36,266 nt of DNA from a bacterium (lineage in GTDB: Bacteria; SAR324; XYD2-FULL-50-16): positions 1 to 36,266 of the forward strand of contig JAHJRI010000230.1 in assembly GCA_018830885.1 (NCBI GenBank), in the 5' to 3' direction. Below are positions 24,804-33,689 of this stretch, one piece after another. The notes beneath the pieces were generated by a model, which was not told the origin of the DNA, searched no databases, and saw nothing but the letters and a program-made list of their open reading frames with translations. Position 1 is the stretch's first letter. Each line of letters begins with the position of its first letter. The position numbers were made by a program, and so were the translations under genes.

Positions 24804-25394
24804 TTACTGGAACTCCCGGCCGGTTCTGAGGAAGGTGATAAAGCTTTTCAGGATTCTGGCGGTCAGTCCCCAGATCACATCCTGGCCATAGGTGTACATC
24901 TGGCTGGGAAAGGTATACCCCCGGAATTCATAGTCCCCGTAGCTTGAGTTCCGGGGATTGAGGATATGGGGGAAGGGAATGATGATCAGTCGTTCGACCT
25001 CCGCTGGATCCGGCTTGAATTCACAGGGAGATGGGATCTGGCCGACAAAGGGCGTGATCCAGTAGCTGGAAGCCATGGTCTGCTGGGTACTCAGCCCGCC
25101 CCAGATCTCAATTTCATCCCGGTTAACGCCGATTTCCTCCTCCGTTTCCCTGAGGGCGGCGGCCAGTTCATCTGCATCCCCGTTGTCCATTTTACCCCCC
25201 GGGAAAGAGATCTGGGCCCCGTGCACCCCCGGATAATCGTGTCGCATCGTGAAAATCAGCGACAACCCGTCTTCGTTTTCGTAAAAAGGGATCAGCACCG
25301 ACGCGGGTTTCAGATGCCCCGGAGCGGGCACGATATCCGGGTTGTATTGTCGCAGCCGGTCCTTTATTTCTTCAATCGTAAAATCAGTTTTCAT
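24804..25394 (-). CDS. Nudix hydrolase, CoA pyrophosphatase (NudL) type
   Basis: A 196-residue Nudix protein. The NudL-type signature is clear: HGAQISFPGGKMDNGDADEL, then AAALRETEEEIGV, where RETEEE holds the metal-binding glutamates, followed by WGGLSTQQTMASSYWITPFV. The family splits coenzyme A, or oxidised CoA, into 3',5'-ADP and 4'-phosphopantetheine. The frame opens at TTG 25436, but ATG 25394 (MKTDFTIEEIKDRL) is the more likely start although its ribosome site is weak. It is on the same strand as polA, 258 bases away, with a palindromic repeat between them. Confidence 0.87.
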   Translation of the reverse strand: MKTDFTIEEIKDRLRQYNPDIVPAPGHLKPASVLIPFYENEDGLSLIFTMRHDYPGVHGAQISFPGGKMDNGDADELAAALRETEEEIGVNRDEIEIWGGLSTQQTMASSYWITPFVGQIPSPCEFKPDPAEVERLIIIPFPHILNPRNSSYGDYEFRGYTFPSQMYTYGQDVIWGLTARILKSFITFLRTGREFQ

Positions 25395-25467
25395 CAACGT
25401 TGTCCGGTTAGGATTTTGCACTTCAGGCTCAGTCAATCAAGGTTTTCAGTGGAGTCTGGGGGATAGC

Positions 25468-25521
25468 GTTTTAAAACCCTGGAAAACAGGACGTTTTCCC
25501 GGAGCACCAGGGATGGTTTCA
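25468..25521 (-). repeat. Possible diverged palindromic repeat, copy 4
   Basis: On the minus strand the stretch GAAACCATCCCTGG and, further on, TTTTCCAGGGTTTTAAAAC resembles the centre of copies 1-3 (GCCATCCCTGG and TTCCAGGGTTCTTGAAAC). The similarity is partial and the outer arms are not recognisable, so this may be a decayed or sister-family element. Confidence 0.4.
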
Positions 25522-25652
25522 GTTCGGTGCTGCGAGCCTCGCACCTCATGTTTTAAATGGGTATCCCCTTGGCGGAACGGTTGACAAATGGTCTTTATCG
25601 GACTGCAAAAACCAAACCGGACATCACTGAGTTTTCATATGTTAAATCATGG

Positions 25653-28400
25653 TTAATGGGCTTCCAGCCAGTTGGAACCGACACCTACTTCGGCAATCAG
25701 GGGCACTTCCAGGGTGATGACACTCTCCATCTCCTGTCGGACCAGAGATACGACCTGCTCCGCTTCTGAACGGGGGGTGTCAAATACCAGTTCATCATGA
25801 ACGCTCAGAATCATCTTCGTCTGCAACTGCTCCTGCTGCACTCTTTTTTGAATCGCAATCATGGCCAGTTTGATAATTTCGGCGGCCGAACCCTGGATCG
25901 GGGTGTTCACAGCCGCCCCCTCCGCCATGCGGCGATGCAGCCCTCGTCCGTTGATGGCCGGCAGATACCGGCGGCGACCCATCAGGGTCTGGGCAAACCC
26001 CTCCTTTCTGGCCTGATCCAGAAATCGTTCCTGTAGGGCATGGATTGTCGCATATTTCTGAAAATAGCGCTCGATAAACCCTTTGGCCTCTGTTTTGGAA
26101 GTCCGGGTGATCAATGCCAGCCGTTCAGGTCCCATGCGGTAGATCAACCCGAAATTCACCTCCTTGGCCTTTGAGCGCATCTCCCGGGAGACCTGGTCTT
26201 CTGGCACTTCAAAAATCGCCGCCGCGGTCAGGGCATGGATATCGAGGTTCTGACGATACGCCCCCATAAAGGTCGGGTCCTTTGAAAAATGGGCCACCAC
26301 CCGCAGTTCGATCTGGCTGTAGTCCGCCGAAACCAAAACGTGATCCCCGTCCGAAGGAATAAAAACGCTGCGGATCCGACGTCCCTCCTCGGAACGGATG
26401 GGGATATTCTGCAGGTTGGGCTTGTCGGATGCCAGACGCCCGGTGGCCGCTACCGTCTGCCGAAAGGATGAGTGGATGCGCTGGCTGTCCGGATCCACAA
26501 AGGTGGGCAGCGCATCCACATAAGTATTTTTCAGTTTGTTCAGTTCACGGTATTGCAGAATCAGGCCGGGCAGGGGATGGGCCTGCATCTTTGCCAGGGT
26601 CTCCTCATCCGTGGAGAGCTGGTTGCCCAGTTTTATTTTTTTGGGTTTGACCCCGGAGAGGGTGTGAATCGCCAGTTTGTCATACAGCACACTCTGCAGT
26701 TCCACAACCGAATTGACATTGAATGTTTCCCCGGCCATGTCGTGGATCTGTTCGCTGATGGTCGACAAACGGCCCTCAAACTCCGTGGAGATCGTTCCCA
26801 GGATGGTGGCATCGATTTTCACGCCGTTCTGTTCCATCACGGCCAGGACTTCCGCCAGCGGCAGTTCGACATATTGATAGGTCCGCAGCATCCGCGTCTG
26901 TTCCAACTGGTTTTTGAGATGGGCGGCCAACTGCCCCATCACGGCGGTGCATTCACAATTGGCCAGGTAATATTCGGCTTCCGACTCAAAGATATGCTGA
27001 TCAGCCCCCTGTTTTTCATTTTTACCTGGAATATCGATCTGCGGTGTGAATTGCAGTTGACGAGCCAGAATCGCTTCCAGACTGTAATCCCGTTCTTCTG
27101 CCTCGACCAGGTGGGCTGCCAGCATCACATCCAGAATGGCCTTCCCGGATCTTATTCCCCGGGGAACCAGCAGCTGCAGGATATGCTTCCAGTCATAAAC
27201 GACTTTCTGAATATCGCTGGCAGCCAGCAGCAGCTTCAATTGTTCAAAAATGGCCGGCTGCTGGTCTGCAAAAACCGGGTCTTCCAGGGAGAGAAACCAG
27301 GCGTGCGCCGGTTCCACCGAAAAAACCAGGCCTTCAATGTCACCGCCGATAAACCGCTCACCCTTCCTGACCACATCCAGGGCGATCTGTTTGGATTCGC
27401 CAGCTGCCAGGAGCAGTGCTTCGAATGATCGCCATGAATCCAGCCGATGGGTGTTGACCGACTCGACCGGGATTTCCGGCGTGGGCTGTGCCTCGGGTTC
27501 AGGACCACTGGCCGCTGAAGCGCCGGGGCCATTGTGGGGGGCTGGTTTCAGCTTTTTTAGAAAAGACCTGAACTCCAGCTCTTCCAGGATGTCGATCAAG
27601 GGCTGGTTGTCAACGAGATGGAACTGATCCATTTTCAGATCCTCCAGAGACAGATCCAGCGGCACATTCACATCGATGGTGACCAGTTCGCGGGATAGAA
27701 AGGCGTTTTCCCGATTCTCGATCAGTTTTTCCAGCATCTTGTTTTTGGGGAGCTCATCGAGGTGTTCATAGAGATTGGGGATGGATCCATACTGGCTGAT
27801 CAGCTTGATGGCGGTTTTTTCACCAACCCCTTTCACACCGGGGATGTTGTCCGATGCATCCCCCATCAGCCCCAGGATATCGATGACCTGGTCCGGTCGG
27901 CAGCCGAATTTCTCCGCCACATGCTTCAGCCCCAGCTTCTGGTTTTTGTGGTTAAAGATGCAGTTCGACTCCGTCACCAGTTGCATGAAGTCCTTGTCAC
28001 TGGTGACCATGGTTCCCTCGATCCCGTTTTCCGTGCAGATCCGCATCAGGGTGCCGATGATGTCGTCCGCCTCGTATCCGGGCAGGGTAATAAACGGCAG
28101 GTCAAGGGCCTCAACCAGCCTGGGCAGATAGGGCAGCTGTTCCACCAGATCATCCGGCATCTTTTCCCGGGTGGCCTTGTATGCGGGGTATTGCTCATGG
28201 CGAAAGGTAGGCTCGCTGGTATCGGAGACAACGGCCAGATACTCCGGCTTCTCGGCCTCGAGAATACGCATGATCTGTGAGAAGAAACCGTAAATGCCGC
28301 TGGTGTTCAATCCCCTGGAATTGACCATGGGGCTGCGGATCATCGCAAAATAGTTGCGGTATAGAATTGCCATTGAATCCAGCGCAAACAGCTTGGCCAT
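25653..28400 (-). CDS. polA: DNA polymerase I
   Basis: A 915-residue family A polymerase for repair and Okazaki-fragment maturation. Residues about 1-300 are the 5' nuclease (GYEADDIIGTL, TSDKDFMQLV, GDASDNIPGVKGVGEKTA). Residues about 320-500 match the 3'-5' exonuclease, but its metal ligands are lost: Val344 replaces the DTE Glu, Ile407 replaces the exo II Asp, and Cys482 replaces the exo III Asp (Tyr478 is kept). The polymerase is complete: motif A VSADYSQIELR, motif B RSKAKEVNFGLIYRMG, motif C LSVHDELVFD. In motif B Arg755 follows Tyr754 where most enzymes have Gly. GAGGAA precedes ATG 28400. It is probably non-proofreading, as in Taq. Confidence 0.96.
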   Translation of the reverse strand: MAKLFALDSMAILYRNYFAMIRSPMVNSRGLNTSGIYGFFSQIMRILEAEKPEYLAVVSDTSEPTFRHEQYPAYKATREKMPDDLVEQLPYLPRLVEALDLPFITLPGYEADDIIGTLMRICTENGIEGTMVTSDKDFMQLVTESNCIFNHKNQKLGLKHVAEKFGCRPDQVIDILGLMGDASDNIPGVKGVGEKTAIKLISQYGSIPNLYEHLDELPKNKMLEKLIENRENAFLSRELVTIDVNVPLDLSLEDLKMDQFHLVDNQPLIDILEELEFRSFLKKLKPAPHNGPGASAASGPEPEAQPTPEIPVESVNTHRLDSWRSFEALLLAAGESKQIALDVVRKGERFIGGDIEGLVFSVEPAHAWFLSLEDPVFADQQPAIFEQLKLLLAASDIQKVVYDWKHILQLLVPRGIRSGKAILDVMLAAHLVEAEERDYSLEAILARQLQFTPQIDIPGKNEKQGADQHIFESEAEYYLANCECTAVMGQLAAHLKNQLEQTRMLRTYQYVELPLAEVLAVMEQNGVKIDATILGTISTEFEGRLSTISEQIHDMAGETFNVNSVVELQSVLYDKLAIHTLSGVKPKKIKLGNQLSTDEETLAKMQAHPLPGLILQYRELNKLKNTYVDALPTFVDPDSQRIHSSFRQTVAATGRLASDKPNLQNIPIRSEEGRRIRSVFIPSDGDHVLVSADYSQIELRVVAHFSKDPTFMGAYRQNLDIHALTAAAIFEVPEDQVSREMRSKAKEVNFGLIYRMGPERLALITRTSKTEAKGFIERYFQKYATIHALQERFLDQARKEGFAQTLMGRRRYLPAINGRGLHRRMAEGAAVNTPIQGSAAEIIKLAMIAIQKRVQQEQLQTKMILSVHDELVFDTPRSEAEQVVSLVRQEMESVITLEVPLIAEVGVGSNWLEAH

Positions 28401-28769
28401 TATTCCTCTTTGATATTGCTTTCGATTAGTTTTCTGTAATCATTCAGCTGACTAACAAGGCATTTTTGTCACAATTAGAAACAAAACCACAGAATTATCG
28501 CGAACTGTCATGATCAGTCTGTCATTGAACTTATTCTCGACAGTGAGAAGCGAGACTTGCAGCTTCGATCATGGACATCTTCACGGGGAGCGTTCTTCGC
28601 TGCGAGTCTCGAGAATTCAATTGGCATCGCCATTCTGGCAATGCTTAAACACGCCCAATCCGTTCATGAGACGCGATACTTGCAGTTTTGAAAGGATCGA
28701 TCATGACTTCAGTTCGTTAATTGAATGTGCTGCTTAAAAGCGCAATTTCTGCGGAACAGTTGCGTTTTT
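28401..28769. other. Intergenic region upstream of polA with imperfect repeats
   Basis: 369 bases between the end of the exonuclease III gene and the start of polA. It holds no gene. It contains partly repeated and inverted motifs: GCGAGACTTGCAG (28550) against GCGATACTTGCAG (28673), and CTGCGAGTCTCG (28600) inverted to the first. Part of it is the 26-bp repeat shared with 15569-15594. The polA promoter must lie here but was not resolved. Confidence 0.5.
28543..28568 (-). repeat. 26-bp dispersed repeat, copy 2
   Basis: The reverse complement of GTGAGAAGCGAGACTTGC followed by AGCTTCGA matches 15569-15594 with one mismatch (C for T). The two copies are 13 kb apart, both in gene-free DNA. Confidence 0.6.
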
Positions 28770-29801
28770 CTAGCGAATGTCATTCTTCACCCTGCAGATA
28801 ACGGGAGCATGATCCGACGGTTTCGGTTGGGAACGGTTATCAAAATCGATGTCACAGGCTTCACAAAGTTCTGCCAGGCTCTCTGTCACCCAGATGTGAT
28901 CGATCCGCATCCCTTCGTTTCTTTCAAAGCCACGGGTTCTGAAGTCCCACCAGCTGTATTTTCCGCCCTCCTGGTGAAACCGGCGGTAGGCATCCTGGAG
29001 TCCCCACTCTCTGAGCTGCTCAATAAACCGGTGTTCCCGGGGATGAAAGCTGACCTTGTTCTGCATCGCTTCTGCCGAAACGACATCCCGCGCCTCCGGC
29101 GCAATATTGATATCGCCGAGCACGATCACCGGATCAGCTGCAGTAAAACGGCTGGACAACTCAGAGAGCAGTTTCTGCAGAAATTGCAGTTTATACTCGA
29201 ATTTGGGGGAATCCTCGGTTTGTCCCTGGGGAACGTACACGTTCACAATATGAATGCCTTCATGGCTTGCCATCAAGAGGCGTTTGTTCTCACTGTCCCA
29301 GCCATCCTGAAAGCCGTGTTGCACCTCCTTCAACGGAAACCGGCTCAGGATTGCCACCCCGTTGTAGCTTTTTTGCCCGGAGAAAACCGCGTTGTACCCA
29401 GCTTCGCGCAGTTCCTGCTCGGGAAACTGGTGGTCCTCCACCTTGGTCTCCTGCAGGCAGACGATATCCGGCTGCTGCTCGGACAACCAGGACAGGATCA
29501 GTGGCAGGCGGATCCGGATCGAATTGACATTCCAGGTGGCAATCTTCAAGGTTTCGACCGCTATCTGCGTCTGCAGCTGAATCCGGTCGTCCGGCAGCAG
29601 ACACGAACTGTCAGTGTAACCGACCAGCTCCGGTTCGTCCAGGATACCCCCCCAGGTTCGTTCAACAACCAGGCGATTGCTGCGCCACCATTGATAGAGT
29701 TGGGACACGGTTGCCTGATGAAATTCGGCGCCCAGTTGGTTTGAGAGTTCTGAAACCGTGACGCCCGCTTTTACCAGGCCGCGAATTTTGTTCAGATCCA
29801 T
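28770..29801 (-). CDS. xthA: Exonuclease III-family AP endonuclease with N-terminal extension
   Basis: A 343-residue protein. Residues about 85-343 are a complete exonuclease III/AP endonuclease: KIATWNVNSIR (Asn), CLQETKVED (catalytic Glu), NVYVPQG, LGDINIAPEARDV (Asp and Asn), MRIDHIWV (Asp) and SDHAPVI (catalytic His). It nicks DNA at abasic sites for repair. ExoIII proteins normally begin at the KIATWN strand. This one has about 84 extra residues, including GVTVSELSNQLGAEFHQATV followed by SQLYQWWRSNRL, which could form a small helix-turn-helix. ATG 29801 has GAGAACC upstream; a TTG at 29549 would give a normal-length protein but has no ribosome site. Confidence 0.9.
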   Translation of the reverse strand: MDLNKIRGLVKAGVTVSELSNQLGAEFHQATVSQLYQWWRSNRLVVERTWGGILDEPELVGYTDSSCLLPDDRIQLQTQIAVETLKIATWNVNSIRIRLPLILSWLSEQQPDIVCLQETKVEDHQFPEQELREAGYNAVFSGQKSYNGVAILSRFPLKEVQHGFQDGWDSENKRLLMASHEGIHIVNVYVPQGQTEDSPKFEYKLQFLQKLLSELSSRFTAADPVIVLGDINIAPEARDVVSAEAMQNKVSFHPREHRFIEQLREWGLQDAYRRFHQEGGKYSWWDFRTRGFERNEGMRIDHIWVTESLAELCEACDIDFDNRSQPKPSDHAPVICRVKNDIR

Positions 29802-29890
29802 ACTTGGTTCTCGGGGTTGGTGTTTTTGGTCCAGTTTTAATCAAGGGCACTTTGATAAACTTAAACTCAGCACGCATCCATGGATGCCAG

Positions 29891-30676
29891 CTAGGCTTTC
29901 GGTCCTGTCTGGGGTCTGACAAAGACCCACGTTTCTCTGTCCGAGTCCTGCCGGCTGAAACGGTATCCATCCCGGTCAAACGACGTCATCCCTTCCGGCG
30001 CTTCCAGGCGGTGATCAATAATGTAACGGGCCATCAACCCCCGGGCTCTTTTGGCATAGACCTGAATACTTTTTAAACCACCTTCCCGTTCTTCCTTGAA
30101 CGTCGGGGTAATGACCGGTATATCCAGGGCTTTGGGCTGCAACGAGCGAAAGTACTCTTCAGACGCCAGGTTAATGATCACCTTCGATTGATGGGAAGCC
30201 ATGTTTTCTGCAAGCGTGTCCGCCAGTCTGCTGCCCCAGAATTCATACAGGTTTTTCTTCCTTCCGGTTTTCAGAACAGTTCCCATCTCCAGCCGATAGG
30301 GTCGCATCAGGTCCATGGGACGCAACAGACCGTACAACCCGGAGAGTATTCTCAGGTGCTCCTGGGCAAATGCCAGGTCATCCGCTGTCAGGGTAGCTGC
30401 GTCGAGCCCGATGTAGACCTCTCCCCGGAAGAGATAGGCGGCCGGTTTGGCATTCTCCGGCGTGAAAGGCCGCGCCCAGGCTTGAAAACGTTCCCTGTTG
30501 GTCTCGGCAAGCTTGCGATTGATGGACATCAGGCGCTCCAGGCCTTTCAATGACAGTTTTTGAAGCTTGTTGACCAGTACCTGGGCGTCATCCAGAAAAT
30601 CGGGGATTGTTGGCTTACAGGGATACCCCTGGGGGTTTTCGTTCAGTGTTTTGGCGGGGGACAGAAGAACAATCAT
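29891..30676 (-). CDS. yaaA: Peroxide stress protein YaaA (UPF0246)
   Basis: A 261-residue YaaA-family protein (258 in E. coli). Signature segments are MIVLLSPAKTLN at the N-terminus, AYLFRGEVYIGLDAATLTAD, LRILSGLYGLLRPMDLMRPY, RLEMGTVLKTGRKKNLYEFW, INLASEEYF and VYAKRARGLMARYII. In E. coli it limits intracellular iron and oxidative DNA damage during peroxide stress and is a DNA-binding protein. It lies beside exonuclease III, which repairs oxidative damage, 89 bases apart on the same strand. A perfect 14-bp palindrome (GCATCCATGGATGC, 29874-29887) lies just after its stop. Confidence 0.93.
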   Translation of the reverse strand: MIVLLSPAKTLNENPQGYPCKPTIPDFLDDAQVLVNKLQKLSLKGLERLMSINRKLAETNRERFQAWARPFTPENAKPAAYLFRGEVYIGLDAATLTADDLAFAQEHLRILSGLYGLLRPMDLMRPYRLEMGTVLKTGRKKNLYEFWGSRLADTLAENMASHQSKVIINLASEEYFRSLQPKALDIPVITPTFKEEREGGLKSIQVYAKRARGLMARYIIDHRLEAPEGMTSFDRDGYRFSRQDSDRETWVFVRPQTGPKA

Positions 30677-31213
30677 AAGCGCATTAAAATATATGGTTCA
30701 TATGAGATCGGAACAGCAGTGTCACGCATGCGTTGCCACCTGAGTCCTGCAGACAGGCAGCAATATACTGAAAATTAAGACAGACCGGGGCAGGCGGGAA
30801 ACGCCGATGATGCATCTGACAGCCTTTGGTATTTTTCAAAGGTACGAGACCAGTTTAACCCAAAAGACCCAACAAATAAAGCCACAATATATCCAGCAGC
30901 GCAGTGGCGGGTTTCTGTTTTTGTCCCTCGGGATATTAGCCGCTTGACACAGGAAAACCAAATCCCTACCATTCATTTGTCCTGTTTCAACTTATTCTCA
31001 ACAGGCCCTGCCCGTCTCCAAGGGCGGCAGGAGATATTTCTTCCAAATTCGTAAAAAGCCCAAAAATCGTCGCCTCGACAACCGCCAGGGTCCAGATGGG
31101 GTTGATATGACTGGATTCCGGTTCTGCGCAGAAAGCTTCGCGCATTCAGTACCGGAAGTCCAGGATGAGGCAATTTTCAGGGTTTTTACGGTTTCATCAA
31201 GATTAAATGCGAT
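30677..31213. other. Intergenic region between divergent yaaA and a secreted-protein gene
   Basis: 537 bases with no credible gene. It holds a possible promoter (30944-30972) for the plus-strand gene and an imperfect inverted repeat near 31112-31159 (CTGGATTCCGGT against ACCGGAAGTCCAG). The segment GCATTCAGTACCGGAA there recurs as GCATTCAGTGCCGGAA at about 33599. Confidence 0.45.
30944..30972 (+). promoter_or_regulatory. Possible sigma-70 promoter
   Basis: TTGACA (30944-30949), a 17-base spacer and TACCAT (30967-30972). The -35 is consensus and the -10 matches four of six. It would give a leader of about 240 bases before the gene at 31214. Confidence 0.35.
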
Positions 31214-32164
31214 ATGAAAAGAATAATACTGATGGTGATGGCAATCTGCCTGTATCTGCCTGTTGTCCGGGCAGATTCGAAACCATGTTATGTCGTTGTA
31301 GAGAGTACCGGGAACTACGAACAACTGACCATTTCTGCAATAGCCACGTCGCTGCTGCGCAAATTTATTGATCCCAATATTACGCCTGTTCCCATTGCGG
31401 GTTTTCCGGAAAAGGCATGTACCTATCGCATCAATATATCCGAAAAAACGGGTGCAATTAAGGCCTTTATTTTCGGAACCGCGATCAGCGAATATGGGAC
31501 GTCCGAACTTCGCGCCGAAAAGGGTCTTGAACAGGCGCTCTTGAAAGCAATCTATAATGGAACCCTGGATAAAACAACCCGCGGGAATATCTGTTCCAGC
31601 TACAAATATCTGCTCAATGAGGAGTGCAAAGCATTTACACTTGCACAACAGGGCCTGGGATTGAAAGATGGCGTCAGCGAATCATCCGGTTTACAGTCGA
31701 CTCGATTAAAACTGGCGGTTTTTCCCGTCTACATCCATGGCGAAGCGTCCGGTGGTTTTCTGAGATCAGGTGTTGATAAACGGCTGCTGGAAGGTTTAAA
31801 CCAGATGCTCCAAGAGGATAACCACATCACCATTTCCCACTCGTATTATGTGGATGTTCATACCTTATCTAAAGATATCAGTAGTTTCAGCAGCATTGAG
31901 GACAAAATCTGGGACGGGACTTTCTCAAAAAGCATCAATGAACCGGAATTATACAAGATCGCAGTCTCATTGGACGTCAACTATGTATGTACTTTTGACG
32001 TGAAGGCGTTGAAGAATAAAAAAGGGCGTTATATGATCTACCTGTTCGATATCACGAACAATCGCAAGTACTCTGAGCAGGGCGAATATGACGGCAATCT
32101 GGTGAGGAAGTTCAATCGGAGTTTCAAACTGTTACTGGGCGTTGCCTGGCAGCAGCGGAAATAA
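31214..32164 (+). CDS. Secreted protein of unknown function
   Basis: A 316-residue protein with a signal peptide (MKRIILMVMAICLYLPVVRA). The mature protein has a region near residues 25-110 (CYVVVESTGNYEQLTISAIA, then CTYRINISEKTGAIKAFIFG) and a C-terminal region (LKLAVFPVYIHGE, LDVNYVCTFDVKALKNKKG, YLFDITNNRKYSEQ). The pattern of a hydrophobic strand plus YLFDITNNRKY faintly recalls TolB-N/CsgG-like periplasmic proteins that read out parameters, but I cannot assign a family. No strong ribosome site precedes ATG 31214. It is convergent with a short-chain dehydrogenase gene and not clearly in an operon. Confidence 0.75.
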   Translation: MKRIILMVMAICLYLPVVRADSKPCYVVVESTGNYEQLTISAIATSLLRKFIDPNITPVPIAGFPEKACTYRINISEKTGAIKAFIFGTAISEYGTSELRAEKGLEQALLKAIYNGTLDKTTRGNICSSYKYLLNEECKAFTLAQQGLGLKDGVSESSGLQSTRLKLAVFPVYIHGEASGGFLRSGVDKRLLEGLNQMLQEDNHITISHSYYVDVHTLSKDISSFSSIEDKIWDGTFSKSINEPELYKIAVSLDVNYVCTFDVKALKNKKGRYMIYLFDITNNRKYSEQGEYDGNLVRKFNRSFKLLLGVAWQQRK

Positions 32165-32221
32165 CACAGGGTCATCAGAAAGATCGAAATCTCAGACGCC
32201 GTCAGGCTTCTTCAGGCGCTT

Positions 32222-33028
32222 CTATTTTTTATCTTGGATCACTTTGGCCGCCATCCGGTCCATCAGTTCCGGTGCAAAGAGCTTCAGGAAACGACCGATC
32301 TTGCTCCTCAGTCCAGTCAACAGCAGTCTCCGGCGCTTGATGGCTGCGTCGACGATCAACCCGGCGCACTCGTCGGCGGTCATGATTCTATCCTCCTGGA
32401 GCGGGCTTTCGCCCAGGGGCTTCCCTCGGTGATCCAGCGCTCTTCTATGCATCTCGGAAAGAACAAATTCCGGTGCCACGATGGTGATACTGACGCCTGA
32501 TTGTTTCAACTCGATTCTGAGGGATTCGGAAAAACCGGTGACCGCATACTTGCTGGCACAATAGGCTGTCCTGCTGGGAATACCCGTGATGCCGGCCACG
32601 CTCGAGACCATGACGATCCGTCCCTGGGTCTGCTTCAGGTGAGATACGGCGTGAAAGGTACAATACAGGGTCCCGAAAAAATTCAGTCGCATCAATCGCT
32701 CGAAAATCGAGGTATCGGTCATCTCTTCCATGGTAGTCCACATGGTCTGACCGGCGTTATTGACCAGCATATCCAGTTGACCAAATTCAGCCACCGTTTT
32801 CTCCACAAGCCGTTTACATGCCTGTTCATCCGTAACATCCGTCACGACCACCAGGCTTTGGGATCCCTTTGCTTCGACCTCCTTCTGCAACTCGATCAGT
32901 CTCTCTTCATTTCTGGCAGCCAGAACAATTTTAGTGCCATGTTCAGCCAGTACCAGGCACAGGGCTCGGCCGATCCCTTCAGAAGCGCCGGTGACAATAA
33001 CGACTTTGTCCTTGAGTTCGGATTTCAT
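32222..33028 (-). CDS. Short-chain dehydrogenase/reductase (SDR)
   Basis: A 268-residue classical SDR. The NAD(P) motif TGASEGIGRAL is near the N-terminus, NNAG at LVNNAGQTMW, Ser at MVSSVAG and the catalytic Tyr-Lys pair in YCASKYAVTGF. The C-terminal extension ends in a run of basic residues and LKLFAPELMDRMAAKVIQDK, as in SDRs associated with membranes or long-chain substrates. The frame is open to 33127, but ATG 33028 (MKSELKDKVVIVTGAS) with GGAG 11 bases upstream is the proper start. Substrate unknown. Confidence 0.9.
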   Translation of the reverse strand: MKSELKDKVVIVTGASEGIGRALCLVLAEHGTKIVLAARNEERLIELQKEVEAKGSQSLVVVTDVTDEQACKRLVEKTVAEFGQLDMLVNNAGQTMWTTMEEMTDTSIFERLMRLNFFGTLYCTFHAVSHLKQTQGRIVMVSSVAGITGIPSRTAYCASKYAVTGFSESLRIELKQSGVSITIVAPEFVLSEMHRRALDHRGKPLGESPLQEDRIMTADECAGLIVDAAIKRRRLLLTGLRSKIGRFLKLFAPELMDRMAAKVIQDKK

Positions 33029-33689
33029 TTCCTGTTTTCTCCGTTTGTCTATTTTAGATTCCCGTCGGGAACGGGTTCTGATCGATTCGGCGCCATACAG
33101 GAATTCCTGCGGGTCGCACATGTTCACGTCACGGCGAAAGGGTCTTAACCCTCTCCTGTTCTGGCCAGATGATAGGAATTCGGCTATTCGAAGTCAAGGG
33201 GCAGTTACGTTTTTTTTTAAAGTCTATATGAAAAACACTCACCCCAGAGACACGAAGAACACGAAGGAAAACAAGCTCAGCTGAGTGACGGTCATCGAGC
33301 TGTTTCAATTGCCTGAACGAATACGCAATTGAAAGGGCTTTATGACAGGCACGGGAAGGCATCGCTGTTTTTCATCCTTCGTTGTGACCTGCTGTTCATG
33401 GGTGTTTGTGAACAATCGATTGTTCCAGAATGTTTTTCATTTTGGCCGGGCTCCAGCATATTACCGCAAGAGCGAACGCCATCATTGAACCAGTTTACGT
33501 ACCTGAAATAATCAACTATAAATGGATATCGAGACCAAACAGACTGCCCAGCCAGTCTTTGGGTATAATTCCCCCTTCGAAGCTGCAGCAATCTTCGTGC
33601 ATTCAGTGCCGGAATAACGCGTGCTACTCTGCAGCCTGGAACAGGGGGGATTTTTTTAAAAGCCCGTTCGACAATCCGATTGAGGAAAA
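33029..33689. other. Intergenic region with dispersed repeats
   Basis: 661 bases between the divergent SDR and FecR-domain genes. It holds the 86-bp repeat copy 2 (33227-33312), inverted CAATTG-containing motifs at 33306-33340, and TTCGAAGCTGCA (about 33575) related to the 26-bp repeat. Short frames here come from repeats. I see no real gene. Confidence 0.5.
33227..33312 (-). repeat. 86-bp dispersed repeat, copy 2
   Basis: The reverse complement reads GCAATTGAAACAGCTC through TGAGTGTTTTTCATA and matches 15670-15755 with about ten differences. Both copies lie in gene-free DNA 17.5 kb apart and in opposite orientation. Confidence 0.75.
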
